Origin: Kazachstania africana CBS 2517
Lineage: Eukaryota; Ascomycota; Saccharomycetes; Saccharomycetales; Saccharomycetaceae
Length of the DNA stretch: 64,000 nucleotides
NCBI RefSeq assembly: GCF_000304475.1
Contig: NC_018946.1
Span: 310,001 to 374,000, forward strand
Reading direction: 5' to 3'
Both the position numbers and the translations under genes were made by a program. Positions 22,601 through 29,598 of this stretch are shown piece by piece; the first letter of the stretch is position 1, and every line of letters starts with the position of its first letter. Below the pieces are notes generated by a model. That model was not told where the DNA came from and did not search any database. It was given only the letters and a program-made list of their open reading frames with translations.

Positions 22601-22868
22601 TTTAGAAGAAAATGCGGCCACTGTTTCTGTAGCGTTTGATATCGTTGGTTTGTCTGTAACTCATGAGGAATTCAATTACATGGAGGACTTCGGACTAAAG
22701 TCATCAGAATATATTGATAAGAGAGGTTTATCAATTATAAAGGACGTAGAAGTGTTCAAGCAAAATTATGAAGATATTATGATAGATTTCCAAGCCGATC
22801 CAAGGTTGATTTATGAGAACAAAAAATTGACCTTGATGATTTTATCCAGAATGTCATGTCATATATAG
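13626..22868 (+). CDS. Ras GTPase-activating protein, IRA1/IRA2 family (neurofibromin-like)
   Basis: Giant RasGAP that stimulates GTP hydrolysis by Ras1/Ras2 and so restrains the cAMP-PKA pathway. The 3080 residues match the family (IRA1 about 3092, IRA2 about 3079). The RasGAP domain lies around 1690-2000, with the arginine-finger segment LRRNSC near residue 1748 and the hallmark FLRFIGPALVSP near 1855. It is followed by a neurofibromin-type Sec14-PH region (about 2040-2300) and a long helical C-terminus. The N-terminal third has low-complexity, Ser/Asn-rich linkers, including ten threonines at 412-421 and proline-rich stretches near 960-1010, probably phosphorylated. IRA1 and IRA2 are whole-genome duplicates, and this locus shows neighbours of both (BMT2 of the IRA1 side, MDM20 of the IRA2 side). 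I therefore do not choose between the names. No stop or frameshift interrupts the 9.2-kb frame. Confidence 0.95.
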   Translation: MDITQQQSTTMMNSSSFDAHDSNDFMIDTLTRHIFFERIFPLLPIESNLRTYQEVEANEFYTSCRSVVLNVAVSRNLNAIINHSLDLIDQILQNHRIISNQLGEESIQSILVLLRLLSDVTEYCWEIKENARPNNSTRPTYEDQKKFLSSNVVGFSTHRPNFHTIPPDPIDSNLATRFIKVCTVLKFNTGSLRVLQNMSYNLTGSTSIKLDNILPEYQAFLKENNYPLYAAKVDLTLDYIQRFIGATNPNELINFLKLKIITPFATNHSISATNIVEYLDLYGCIYLTNKRLPIFLEMVRKLSSNMRRTSIHSLLLYFASKAMMIWMLARPSEYVQYYSNINNNEDPSIRQIKQLSSSLFEDVYSNFNISALLSTVYDFTNSHSNTASNITGDPIIPTNTDNNNSYTGGDNTTTTTTTTTSGTANTASSRLLRSARANSNHSSGSYNGSPNTVKSIQLSLSNSQGSTGSTGQEKRFFSPVSPLYPSQNFPFSPIVSPLDFSDSSTKGQSTFNDENYSQRSRTKSASFVHDFDSHNLRYPGDLDEPSKQTSEYFNLDNVLDLFANFSQSDLLSHTAVLRFLVVLTLLDPDAFNEINSTSFKNIPDINDDNINIANPNDHNSSIISERAQGLRHLTHGLKKLTSLQTSKKCRPFKFLSILLRNINAVQVVSDVALIDSIRSLLTLVTMSSSVRLHNENLPIVLFSKRLFEFLGHNLDIGKNWNAIRNNYISNCLERYPKIKRRLQLEFFAGSIQLNPKVFLHHLQLDKELTILNLKRLSLYTEGFRIFFHLITANNLRGEIAISTSKFFKSLFCLIADILLKGYPYFDNKVTDIVTSILDGSILEKFETARSLSQLSRSADRDDERYTLSSIPESERNPTPSINVWDIHTVLPAYQPVHESPASASKLDELNMENDRPSAILTPLAHHVSTNPNLSYKRSSLLSSPIELEKNKERSQSVEYPVISQAQIPPPPSMSSPQSHQNLMRTLRSPKQQPLQQPRSRRTSDEKGPRNFTYHQVQSENPFFASSLVSANTVSRNSSSSNSVANRISDSDDARKIMMGIFSIFKRVTSYFILPSQKSTSDSAWVSKDFRNIIKPIFVAIMDSNDVLQSTAQSFMDVLGNYIADFSLGVDAKNLSEHYLLCTYTIALFSAALYDLKINSAKREVLLSVLVKFFKVKTKLMKLAGKSHLINEITEIEKTVFPLLAATSGSSLFISLHCNKGNSQKFLIQGYAELATSIKFYEKYVGGIDKTCIYNLNFINATAGGTYPSSGSVAFQRRLRNDILKNIRYPDSSLLDAMNVLYNKWFYFSSLTYLSHEELADFRSIAGILASMAGILFIIGGDDILLFKSLPYLLDLRNELNRKMDYFVKKQCDWLNNSDLLTRENSRDILSVELHPLSFKLMLAHLHTKIEQISALDLSQQKNQSAFLLLEQSIIILRTVLKRDDEERNMLVFSPELIEVIDLIIDVVENIDKTSIKYYKAVIQLSKMLRAVEHSETSLGLRNHFMLKNKWIKLVISWFNHSIVKEYDFVNLSKPHRKMNLKKRDLDFLYIDTSIESSRALSYLTENVPLIVAPTSSKEELKRSATVTFGNYFCILLKGLEKYTSSEESPVSVKHKINILTENIITSLTNLSNANVNASLQFSLPMGYSNNVSIRVAFLTVFVDIISNYPTQESQSDKNRMTGADQLIQLFIRHPKLLYYMSSICPASDVDALAVTLVNGFETRNAGFVAVTSLLKEEIKDATRCSEILRRNSCGTRALALYARQKGHQYLIDTLGPVLQEIIESGVFLDIEPSPSNEGKPQVDTFMHYLEKLVDSLENSVDLFPPELLIVCKTIYESVVEKFPEYALIAVGSFVFLRFIGPALVSPDYENIIDVSSSNNKRSFVALARIIQSMANGSNTFGKWPLLAPKSDLLEAYSKRIFDFLSALCLASNVPCIEVGEVDGLVPFDYNFLHKFVYEHDLDLRSKVANSINTQQQFELLKDTSLLVDNILGIMGQPIAEMENELPEWVKENMDSYPHIYEFMNRHSFRSFLENSSEEFAVQESMSSDGIPVVIVTFGKLSAERNNLELFVFKLLLIQARVWSNKYYLAFDCTEYGIRPSDFKKLSSKFFSLLPAESVTNCANVFYINVTELFMKGWIFILEMDNPFISEEVPFQFLNSNSDWETMQKLGLPPRNLEVSQNIRIAIHDIALYDETKDGFFPVTLKLGSKYFQVLQETPKIYHLNHLNTSLGVKLNNVYHLSEVSSITTSSLSAIENEFTVSFFDDSRLIFSSPKYLEIVKMFYYTQSKLETEYEVEGSSTCLTTEIQKKSRDRYDIICHLLLVIFVNLFNADNVVKNVSYNLLVAVQDAFDLDLGAKYCMSPEVYVPEDTTTFLSTVSKALAKSSPELTPHMWKYMLSGLRKKVIAHEYIPVTICCLSYWVPNVYKHVYLTDEEEGVERVSHIIRILIMLTVQEPDFKTVYLQHVWFGFSLDDRLTKIIVNEIINHALERDSEGRDWKRGAYLITGFSSAETGSQIVDKLLDMIRSFLPSLNLETSTHSWSEVTILSKLAGMVFFEAPLLAQMYLPQLLFIISLLIDVGPSELRFNLHQLLMNICHSLSINEALSPSNRENLNRVSGIFSRQKLNLVSSFNQDKTKLLPYSAAASFGSKFTTLQHFVTNLVTLMNSSSPSEGAHWKSRYKKLLVHSVCTSDSFLSARAMMILGILGEKQSTENMCKSLLSETMRIIGEPSLTDETLLLTIAHSFAYSKLVQGLDGNLPIVKQMFWFSTTVVTSKHPVLFEAGLTFMSNCLNKLYLNHFDNSSDVLPLPDILLEARSFAASYLDRLESFSKTKWNKENYVHILLAFIIRGLSIPAIKTVANSSLRSLFLHSYSDLEKDPSSVQHMSYMLILFLLYPSNQFCGILEEIGLVDTEMLYLDEEHAIPGVLSKWITSDSCDSNITLYQCALLFASSILDEPSKYRFALIMRYLLQTNPVCLYRFYLIVRKELRRISSLEENAATVSVAFDIVGLSVTHEEFNYMEDFGLKSSEYIDKRGLSIIKDVEVFKQNYEDIMIDFQADPRLIYENKKLTLMILSRMSCHI
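14859..14888 (+). repeat. Thr-codon (ACC/ACT) microsatellite inside IRA
   Basis: Ten consecutive ACC/ACT codons encode a poly-threonine run (residues 412-421) in a Ser/Thr/Asn-rich linker. Trinucleotide tracts of this kind vary in length between strains. Confidence 0.85.
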
Positions 22869-23048
22869 TATACTAAAAGATTTACATGTTTTTATGCGTG
22901 CTATGAAACAACGAGATCACATGAAAATATGTATATTTGTTGTACTCTGGATTGTGTGAGGCTGTTTATAGAACGATATACAATAGTTTATGTCGATTGT
23001 AATAAAAAAGATTAGAATTTTTTGAATATTTTGAACTATATGTGCTAA

Positions 23049-23932
23049 CTACAGCAAATACTTATCAGTCAGTCATTCCTTTACATTAAGTAACCTTGCA
23101 TCTGGTTTATCATATGGTAGAATATGTTCTCTGCCGTTAGGTACGTAAGAAAATCGAAGGACCATATTTGCGACTTGGCCACGTTTTCCTTTACTTCCTT
23201 ATTCATCTACTATTTTCGAACTAGATGGCTGTATTCCCATAATATATTTTCATTATAGCTCATCCGCAAAAGTATCCTTGCCTAACTAGTTACAAATGTA
23301 ATCTTTATCACCGGCTTTACGAAGCACAACAATATCATTATTCAGTAGCTCAACAACAAATCGCTCGAAACGTTCTATTTTATTATCAGAAAAAGTGAAG
23401 CCATTGAAGCCATCATTGCCCCATCATGATATAAATCTAAGCCTTCTTGCAGAAATGGTAAATTGATATACCTTCTGCATATGTTAATCCGTCATAACAA
23501 AGAATGTTAGCTTTCTTCTCGCAGAAAGCTTTTACGCCGTATGCATTTATCGTTCAAATAGAAGAAAGACCTAGTTTAAAAAACAGCTTGGCTATTGATG
23601 GACAGTTTAGATTGCTATTCGACTATCAAACGGTAGAATCGTTCACATGATCGCATCTACTTTTAAAAACAGTGAAACAATGTTTCCAATGTATGATAGC
23701 CTAAATACTGATTGACTAAAGCAATTTCCAATTTTGATGGATCCAAGATGCCACTCTAATGGGACATACTGTATCCTGATTAGAATTTGCTATAATTGTG
23801 GTGTCATTATTTCTCCAGTTCCTCGGCCAATCGAGTAATTGGAATGCTTTGATAATCGGGAAACGTTGAATGAAGTGAGCAATGAAGGTCTTCAAAAACC
23901 GAAAATATGTTGCTAGTGGCATTTAGAGACCT
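23049..23932 (-). pseudogene. Decayed serine carboxypeptidase (YBR139W/CPY type)
   Basis: Relic of a vacuolar serine carboxypeptidase read on the minus strand. The clearest block (23417 down to 23250) reads FVVELLNNDI...AGDKDYICN, then a stop, then LG...ADEL and two stops. This is the region around the catalytic Asp of carboxypeptidase Y (AGDKDFICNWLG), and the Trp codon is now TAG at 23286-23288. A second block in the same frame has a His codon at 23124-23126 followed by ILPYDKPDA, matching the catalytic-His segment GHMVPYDQPEA; the later Trp is TGA. The distance between the two blocks equals 41 codons, the spacing I recall in CPY. Upstream, out of frame, NILCYDGLTY (about 23508-23479) and an IP...LAEELEK segment (about 23850) also fit. 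The position between IRA and the HDR1-type gene, and the strand, are those expected for YBR139W. At least four stops and one or more frameshifts make it non-functional. Confidence 0.85.
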
Positions 23933-24199
23933 ATATTTACTACGCCATCTAATAATATTTATATGCTAATTCAATGTCTTTATCATCCTACCCCAACTCA
24001 CTCACTATATAGAGACATATGGAAGTTTTGTTTTGCAAACAACCGGAAAGGTTATATAACTGTAATTCAATTAGATTCTCAAGCCACGACATGGATGACA
24101 AAGCTCAATGCGTAATATGTCTAATCAAATAGATATTCTAATATCACACTAAATTTTTATGCTGTCATTATGACTTACTGAAAAGGGAAATTTATTGGG

Positions 24200-24207
24200 T
24201 CACGTGA
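24200..24207. promoter_or_regulatory. TCACGTGA (Cbf1-type) box upstream of MDM20
   Basis: The palindrome TCACGTGA, preceded by GG, lies about 100 bp upstream of the MDM20 ATG and matches the Cbf1 consensus RTCACRTG. Confidence 0.5.
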
Positions 24208-24306
24208 ATTTTATTTTAATTTTGCCAAATTTTTAAAGACTTTCGACTTGCATCATCACCTCTAAACAAATAGACAGAGAGACTGCGTCATATAAAAAGC
24301 CACGAA

Positions 24307-26688
24307 ATGGTAGAAAAAATTGAGGAGGATATATTTGGGTTGATCAGGAAGTCTTCTTTCAAACAATGTTTTGAGAAAGTGAACATTTTGAAGAAAAATT
24401 ACCCAAGGCTCCAGTATCCGAATGTACTTGAATTGTATATCAAATACAAACAGTCCCCATTGAAGTTTGATTATGAGGCCGATTTGGGGAAGCTCTATGG
24501 TTCTAATGGTTCCATTGTCACTGTTGAACATGAGACTTTGAATCTTTTGCATAGATTTTTCAGTGAACTAGAGAATTTTGAAGAGGCCCTACATGTCTAT
24601 GAAAAGGCCAATGCAAAGTATCCCAGCTTTGAATTAAGTTATTCATGGTTTGAAAAAGCTTTAGAAGATTCAAACTATAAACACATGGCAAAAGCGAGCT
24701 TGCAAATGTCCAAATTTGAAACTGCTGCCGGTTCTCTGGAATCAAGAGACTTCTATTTTTGGAATGCTATTTCAACAATTGCTCTATTTGAGTTCCGGAC
24801 TCACAATCTAACTGAGCAGGAGGTTAAAATACTGCCTTTGCTAACTTATAAAAACCTATGCAATTGCAAACCGTTCCGCTCGACGCAAGAAGTTATCGTC
24901 TTCTCTTCCGTATGTGAGAAACTATTTCCAAATGATCGTTCAAAATCCGATGATATACTAAAAGAGATTACACCCCATTTAACCGATTCTGTGGACCTAT
25001 ACTTGAAGAATTTTATGCTCAAGCATATTGGTAGTAACAATCCTGACTTACTATTTTCAAATTGTGAAAAAATGTTGAACAAAATAAATGATTATGATCT
25101 ATTGAAAAGTTTAGTAACCTCTGGTAAGCAATTAGGAAAGTCTAAAGATGAATTAATCAATTTGATAGACTCTCTTTTAACTGACTCAAGAAATTCAAGA
25201 CTGATTCGTCTTGAAATTGACTTAGTCTTTGATTTAACTATATCGGAAGAATCATTAAGACATTATTTATCTAAGTTTCATAATAAGCAGTGTTGCTCCG
25301 CTGATTTGTTACATTATAAAAATAGCATTGATAAGGATATGCTGGCGGGTCTCATTTCTTCATTTGATGATTCTGACGTCATCCATGCTTCTAATATTTT
25401 CAAAATGAAGCTTAATGAACTTGATTCTGTGGAATATTACAATAGGCACAAAAACAGTCTTCTCGAGAAGGTAGAAACAGATTATTCTGCGAACTCTATC
25501 TTTATTCTTGATATAGTCAAATCCCTGACTCAAAAAGATGAAGAACCTTTAATTTTTGACGTTGTTTTAGCTGTATCCATTCTGGAAAATTACCAAAATA
25601 AAGATTCACACAATTACGATACCAATGTATGGTTAATTGCGCTTTATATGTATTTAGGTTTAGTTCCATTAGCGTATTCTCATTATCAGGATTTGAAAGT
25701 TAGGAATGTACAAACAGATTCTATGGATTTTCTCCTATATTCAAGATATTCTAGTTTATTCCCACAGAAACAACACGATTTTATAATGAAAACTTTACCA
25801 GAACACGATGAACTTTATAAGAGTTCGTTGGAAAGATTACCACAACTGATCAATGTGTCATTTGAAAGAAAGGCGTACAGCAAGATTTTAGGCATGTTGG
25901 ACTTCAGACAAAGACTTGAAAAATCCGACACAAGATGGCTGAAGCTTTCTGAGAAAGCTCAGCTGGCAAGACTTTGTAACGATAAGCGTTCCTTATTATT
26001 GGAAAACTTGCATGTGAACTGGCGCACTGTGACTAATTCCGCATTCAAACAGTGGTCGGATAATAGAGATTGGTCTATTTTCGGTCCTGACATAGATAGA
26101 AACAGATTGCCAGCAGTTTTGGGATATATGAATCTTAATAGGGATTGGATTGAGCTGAATATTCTTAAAGAATTCATGATAGAATCTATTCCAAACAATA
26201 CTGAGAGTCCCAAGTTAGATGCTAATTTGAAGAAGGTAATTGCAAATAGAGATTTGAACGAAATATTAAGCTCATCTTTTACTACAATGGAGAATTGGTC
26301 ATTCAGAACATTCTATGACTTATATTCTAATAATGGAACAAATCTAAATACTTTACTTGAGGAACTTGATTTCGATAAACTTCCAAGTGGAACCTGGAAA
26401 TTATCGAGTGACTATTTAACGTGTTTAGCTACCTTGAAAACTCTAGACAATTTTAAGAGAATTACGGACAAAAAAACCAAGCAGTTGATAAAGTCAAACA
26501 TCCAAAATTTGAGGGACTCTTGCGATGAACGCTATCGTAGCTATCAAAAACTTCTAACTCAGGTTTGCAATAATTTGAAAAGTCATGATGGCAAAGGCTT
26601 GCTTGAAAAGCTGGAATTTCTGCCACTTGAAGCAGATAGCTTGGTTAAGCACGTATTAGTTGTCCAAAAGGCCATTAGGAACTTGTAG
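24307..26688 (+). CDS. MDM20: NatB N-terminal acetyltransferase auxiliary subunit
   Basis: Mdm20 anchors the catalytic subunit Nat3 to ribosomes; NatB acetylates nascent proteins starting Met-Asp, Met-Glu, Met-Asn or Met-Gln, including actin and tropomyosin, so mutants lose actin cables and mitochondrial inheritance. The 793 residues match the S. cerevisiae length (about 796). The protein is helical and TPR-like throughout, with a start KIEEDIFGLIRKSSFKQC, a tetratricopeptide-like ELENFEEALHVYEKANAKYPSFELSYSWFEKAL (about 90-123) and the VRNVQTDSMDFLLYSRYSSLFP segment (about 468-489). In S. cerevisiae MDM20 lies a few genes from IRA2 in the same orientation; here it directly follows IRA with only the pseudogene between. 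Confidence 0.95.
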   Translation: MVEKIEEDIFGLIRKSSFKQCFEKVNILKKNYPRLQYPNVLELYIKYKQSPLKFDYEADLGKLYGSNGSIVTVEHETLNLLHRFFSELENFEEALHVYEKANAKYPSFELSYSWFEKALEDSNYKHMAKASLQMSKFETAAGSLESRDFYFWNAISTIALFEFRTHNLTEQEVKILPLLTYKNLCNCKPFRSTQEVIVFSSVCEKLFPNDRSKSDDILKEITPHLTDSVDLYLKNFMLKHIGSNNPDLLFSNCEKMLNKINDYDLLKSLVTSGKQLGKSKDELINLIDSLLTDSRNSRLIRLEIDLVFDLTISEESLRHYLSKFHNKQCCSADLLHYKNSIDKDMLAGLISSFDDSDVIHASNIFKMKLNELDSVEYYNRHKNSLLEKVETDYSANSIFILDIVKSLTQKDEEPLIFDVVLAVSILENYQNKDSHNYDTNVWLIALYMYLGLVPLAYSHYQDLKVRNVQTDSMDFLLYSRYSSLFPQKQHDFIMKTLPEHDELYKSSLERLPQLINVSFERKAYSKILGMLDFRQRLEKSDTRWLKLSEKAQLARLCNDKRSLLLENLHVNWRTVTNSAFKQWSDNRDWSIFGPDIDRNRLPAVLGYMNLNRDWIELNILKEFMIESIPNNTESPKLDANLKKVIANRDLNEILSSSFTTMENWSFRTFYDLYSNNGTNLNTLLEELDFDKLPSGTWKLSSDYLTCLATLKTLDNFKRITDKKTKQLIKSNIQNLRDSCDERYRSYQKLLTQVCNNLKSHDGKGLLEKLEFLPLEADSLVKHVLVVQKAIRNL

Positions 26689-27158
26689 ATAGGCAAGTTT
26701 AGCATATATATTTATATATGATATGGGCTCGTAGAGTAAGGGAGATTCCAAAAGCTTGCTAGTCTCGAAAGACAAGTGTGAAGGTCATTTTCATCAATAA
26801 AATATTAGTGAAGACTTCAAAGTATGTAAATAACTCGAGCTTGCTGCAGCACAAATTGTTTGAATGTGTTCCGTCTAGAGTTTATTATCATTTAGTTTTA
26901 AGCATGTCGCTTTTCATTACGTTTCATCATGATTTTATTTCTTTGCCCGGAACGGCAAAATGTAGACAAAACAAAAATATTCCGAGCATACCGCAGATTT
27001 ACATGAAGACCATTAGATAACATTTATGAAGGTTTCTGCTATAGTTGCAATATATAACTAAATAAACGAACAAATTAGCCCATACTCAATACCAGAAACT
27101 TACCTCATCTTAATAGGAGGGGCTATTGCAACCTATATATTCATTTTCACGATTTTTT
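26689..27158. other. Intergenic: MDM20 3' end and HDR1-type promoter
   Basis: No gene; the one 80-codon frame here starts with GTG and has no homology I can see. A TATATATTTATATATG run near 26704-26719 is likely the MDM20 3' processing region. Confidence 0.5.
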
Positions 27159-28616
27159 ATGGACGATACAACAGGTTCCAGAGTGTTCGAGCCACTCGAT
27201 CTCAACTCTATATCATTGATTTCATCTACTTCCTCCACGAACAATCGCACCACAACAAACAACAACAGTTTTATGTCAAATTTAGCATCGAAACCCTCTA
27301 CACCGACTTTGCTCAGCAGAGATGATGAAAACAACACTCCCTTAAAATGGCAATTTGATAAGAAAGAATTCAGATTTCAAAGTAACAGTACCCCTTCCAA
27401 GAAGACTCCAAAGTTACACCATGAGCAATTGTTGAATGTTCGTAAAAGGAGAGCTCAGTTAATAGGTGCCAAACCAAAAGTTCAATCGAAGTTAAATCAA
27501 TCTACCTCTAAGCTGGATTTATTGGAAGACGATAAGATAACGAGCCTCCCATTGGTGCCACCCATTGATATAAACAAGGATAGTCGCATCTTGTCAGACG
27601 ATGAAACTAATGAACGTACAACGATAAAAAGGCACAAGTTAAATCCTGTAAATGAACTGAGAATTCATCACAATAAAATAAACAGATACATAAGTTACGG
27701 TTCGTCCACAGAAATAGAAAATGATCAGCCAATTATTCTTGTTGAAGATTATATACCACAGGTGGATGAAAATAGGGCAATCACAAAGAAAAGAGTGTCA
27801 ATGTCTGATTTAAAAAGGAAAATGAACGCAAGGAACGATAATCATTTACCAGTGAAGAGAAAAACTTTCAAAAATGAAGCGATTGCTGAAGAAGATTGCG
27901 AACCAATGGCTCTCAGAGCGTATATTTTTGATGAAGAATCAGATAATGAGGGTTTAAACGATTCCATCAGAAGTATACCACTAAATAGTATCATGAAAAG
28001 TATCATAGATACATGCAATAATACCCATGCTGATTTTGGAGATAAATATTTAGCAGAAATGACTGTTAAGTCACAAATTAAGCAATGTATAGTGTGTGAA
28101 AGGCCCCTTTATGAATTAAGCTCTCTTATGAAACATCAAGTGCTCGATTACAAAGAAATTGTTTGTGAAAATTGTACCGTAAAATATGAAGAAGCCGCCA
28201 AATTCTTTGAAGATTACGAATTTGAAACATCAGTAGATGACTCAAATAACGAGAGCATGCTCAGCTGCATTGATAGCTCAGTAGGACCATATTTACCGAA
28301 TAATATAGTGAGTAATTCCATGGGGTCGTCATATGAAAATGATAAAGCATACAGTAAAAATTTAAAACACGAAAGAGATCAATTTTCCAATGAATTAATC
28401 AGAACGCTAAGACTACAATTGCATGAAGAACCATGCCAAAATGGTACTACAATCAAGAATAACAAAGCATATTCTAGCCCAAAAAGCATGAATTGGTTTC
28501 TGGAAGCTAGAAGGAAAATTAAATGGAGATGGCAAGTTAATGGTTTCCTACCATTCTTTTTACGTGAGAATGACCACAACAAAACTTGTGAAGGTTCATC
28601 AGAAAACAAAAAATGA
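27159..28616 (+). CDS. HDR1/NBA1-type protein (YBR138C position)
   Basis: Probable ortholog of YBR138C (HDR1), whose overexpression disturbs meiotic segregation, or of its relative NBA1, a bud-neck protein. The assignment rests mostly on position between the YBR139W relic and YBR137W, with orientation as in S. cerevisiae. Start moved to the ATG at 27159 (MDDTTGSRVFEPLDLNSISL); the upstream in-frame codon is TTG. The 485 residues are mostly polar and disordered, with many Ser/Thr-Pro-like sites (TPTLLSRDDENNTP). A two-CxxC zinc-knuckle-like pair is visible: Cys310/Cys313 (CIVC) and Cys336/Cys339 (CENC). The C-terminal MNWFLEARRKIKWRWQVNGFLPFFL is strongly aromatic/basic and may be a conserved interaction motif. 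Confidence 0.7.
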   Translation: MDDTTGSRVFEPLDLNSISLISSTSSTNNRTTTNNNSFMSNLASKPSTPTLLSRDDENNTPLKWQFDKKEFRFQSNSTPSKKTPKLHHEQLLNVRKRRAQLIGAKPKVQSKLNQSTSKLDLLEDDKITSLPLVPPIDINKDSRILSDDETNERTTIKRHKLNPVNELRIHHNKINRYISYGSSTEIENDQPIILVEDYIPQVDENRAITKKRVSMSDLKRKMNARNDNHLPVKRKTFKNEAIAEEDCEPMALRAYIFDEESDNEGLNDSIRSIPLNSIMKSIIDTCNNTHADFGDKYLAEMTVKSQIKQCIVCERPLYELSSLMKHQVLDYKEIVCENCTVKYEEAAKFFEDYEFETSVDDSNNESMLSCIDSSVGPYLPNNIVSNSMGSSYENDKAYSKNLKHERDQFSNELIRTLRLQLHEEPCQNGTTIKNNKAYSSPKSMNWFLEARRKIKWRWQVNGFLPFFLRENDHNKTCEGSSENKK

Positions 28617-28798
28617 CTTTTTCACACTTTAATTACAAGATACCCATTGGGAATATTTTAAATAAATATATGATCCCCGTTGAACATATTTGATTAGCAT
28701 AAACTCTTAGCCAAGGAAGAAAATTTTAGAAGAGCATGTAAAAGTTTGAAAAAACATAAATATATACACATATATCGTTACATTCATAAAAGACTACA

Positions 28799-29320
28799 CT
28801 AATCTTTAGCAACTGCAAAGTTTTTTAAGCAAGTTATGGCTAAAAGATGGTCTTCTTCTTGTTTGAGTCCACTACAAGTCAAACATGCAATAGGAAAAGC
28901 GACATTCTTAACGTAGAGTGGAACAGCACCTCCATGGAAAGCGTACTCCTTTGAACTAACAAAAAACCTATCTTCTGGACTTTTGTCACCCTTTTTGCAA
29001 CCCATAAAGAAACTGGAATGACTAAATCGGAAAGCAGTCTTTTGTTTTCTAGCAATCCATTGATCATTATCAAATGCGCTACCTATTCCGTTAACAGTAC
29101 GGAATAAACAGTGTCCATTAGGAAGAGTGATATCAATCACGACACATTTTTCAGGGAAGTTTGAACTAGCATAGTTTTTGACAAATGTCCCTAATTCAAA
29201 AGCCACTTGGCTGTCAAAACTGGAAAGTTCGGTTGCCTTCTCCAGTTGATCTAGCTCGTCTAAGCTGATCTTACGATCAATCAAACGGCTTAACAATTCT
29301 TGATTCAATGATTCAGACAT
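28799..29320 (-). CDS. YBR137W ortholog (UPF0303 family)
   Basis: Cytosolic UPF0303-family protein with a GlcG/HbpS-like fold; the S. cerevisiae protein associates with the Get4-Get5/Sgt2 tail-anchored protein pathway. The 173 residues carry family landmarks: an N-terminal helical hairpin (LNQELLSRLIDRKISLDELDQLEK), VVIDITLPNGHCLFRTV (about 60-76), a central NDQWIARKQKTAFRFSHSSFFMG (about 84-106) and YAFHGGAVPLYVKN (about 126-139) before a final LKQEEDHLLAITCLKNF. It is convergent with the HDR1-type gene, the arrangement expected from YBR137W/YBR138C. In S. cerevisiae MEC1 and CKS1 come next; here the synteny ends and a SUN gene follows. Confidence 0.9.
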   Translation of the reverse strand: MSESLNQELLSRLIDRKISLDELDQLEKATELSSFDSQVAFELGTFVKNYASSNFPEKCVVIDITLPNGHCLFRTVNGIGSAFDNDQWIARKQKTAFRFSHSSFFMGCKKGDKSPEDRFFVSSKEYAFHGGAVPLYVKNVAFPIACLTCSGLKQEEDHLLAITCLKNFAVAKD

Positions 29321-29381
29321 AGTGTTCTGATTTTCTTATAATTTTAAGTATGAACTGGTTTGAGTCCTTTTGATGGGACAG

Positions 29382-29400
29382 TATATATATATATATATAT
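29382..29400. repeat. TA dinucleotide repeat
   Basis: About nine TA units, 60-80 bp upstream of the YBR137W ortholog (minus strand). It is at a position where a TATA element would act for that gene. Confidence 0.8.
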
Positions 29401-29598
29401 TTGCTAAGATTTCGAGGAAGAAGCAAACTCTCCGGAGCGGACTTTAGAACTTGAAAAGTATCAAAAGGTCAAAATATCTGGTAATGAACGTCTAATTGAT
29501 TTTAAAAGTGTTTATATAATGAGCTGAAAGAACATTTATGTATAATTTAAATATTTATAAGTAATAATGACACAGTTATTTTTTTTCACAGTGTTAAA

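Larger units (their letters stand above)
22869..24306. other. Intergenic 1.4 kb holding the carboxypeptidase relic
   Basis: Apart from the relic (about 23049-23932), the stretch carries the IRA 3' end and the MDM20 promoter. I found no sign of REX4, AVO1, BRX1 or ATP19, which separate IRA2 and MDM20 in S. cerevisiae. Confidence 0.7.

Noticed and set aside
24190..24306. CACGTG followed by AT-rich DNA as a point centromere (CDEI-CDEII)
   Set aside because: The AT-rich stretch is too short and no CDEIII-like TTCCGAAA motif follows; a Cbf1 promoter site explains it.
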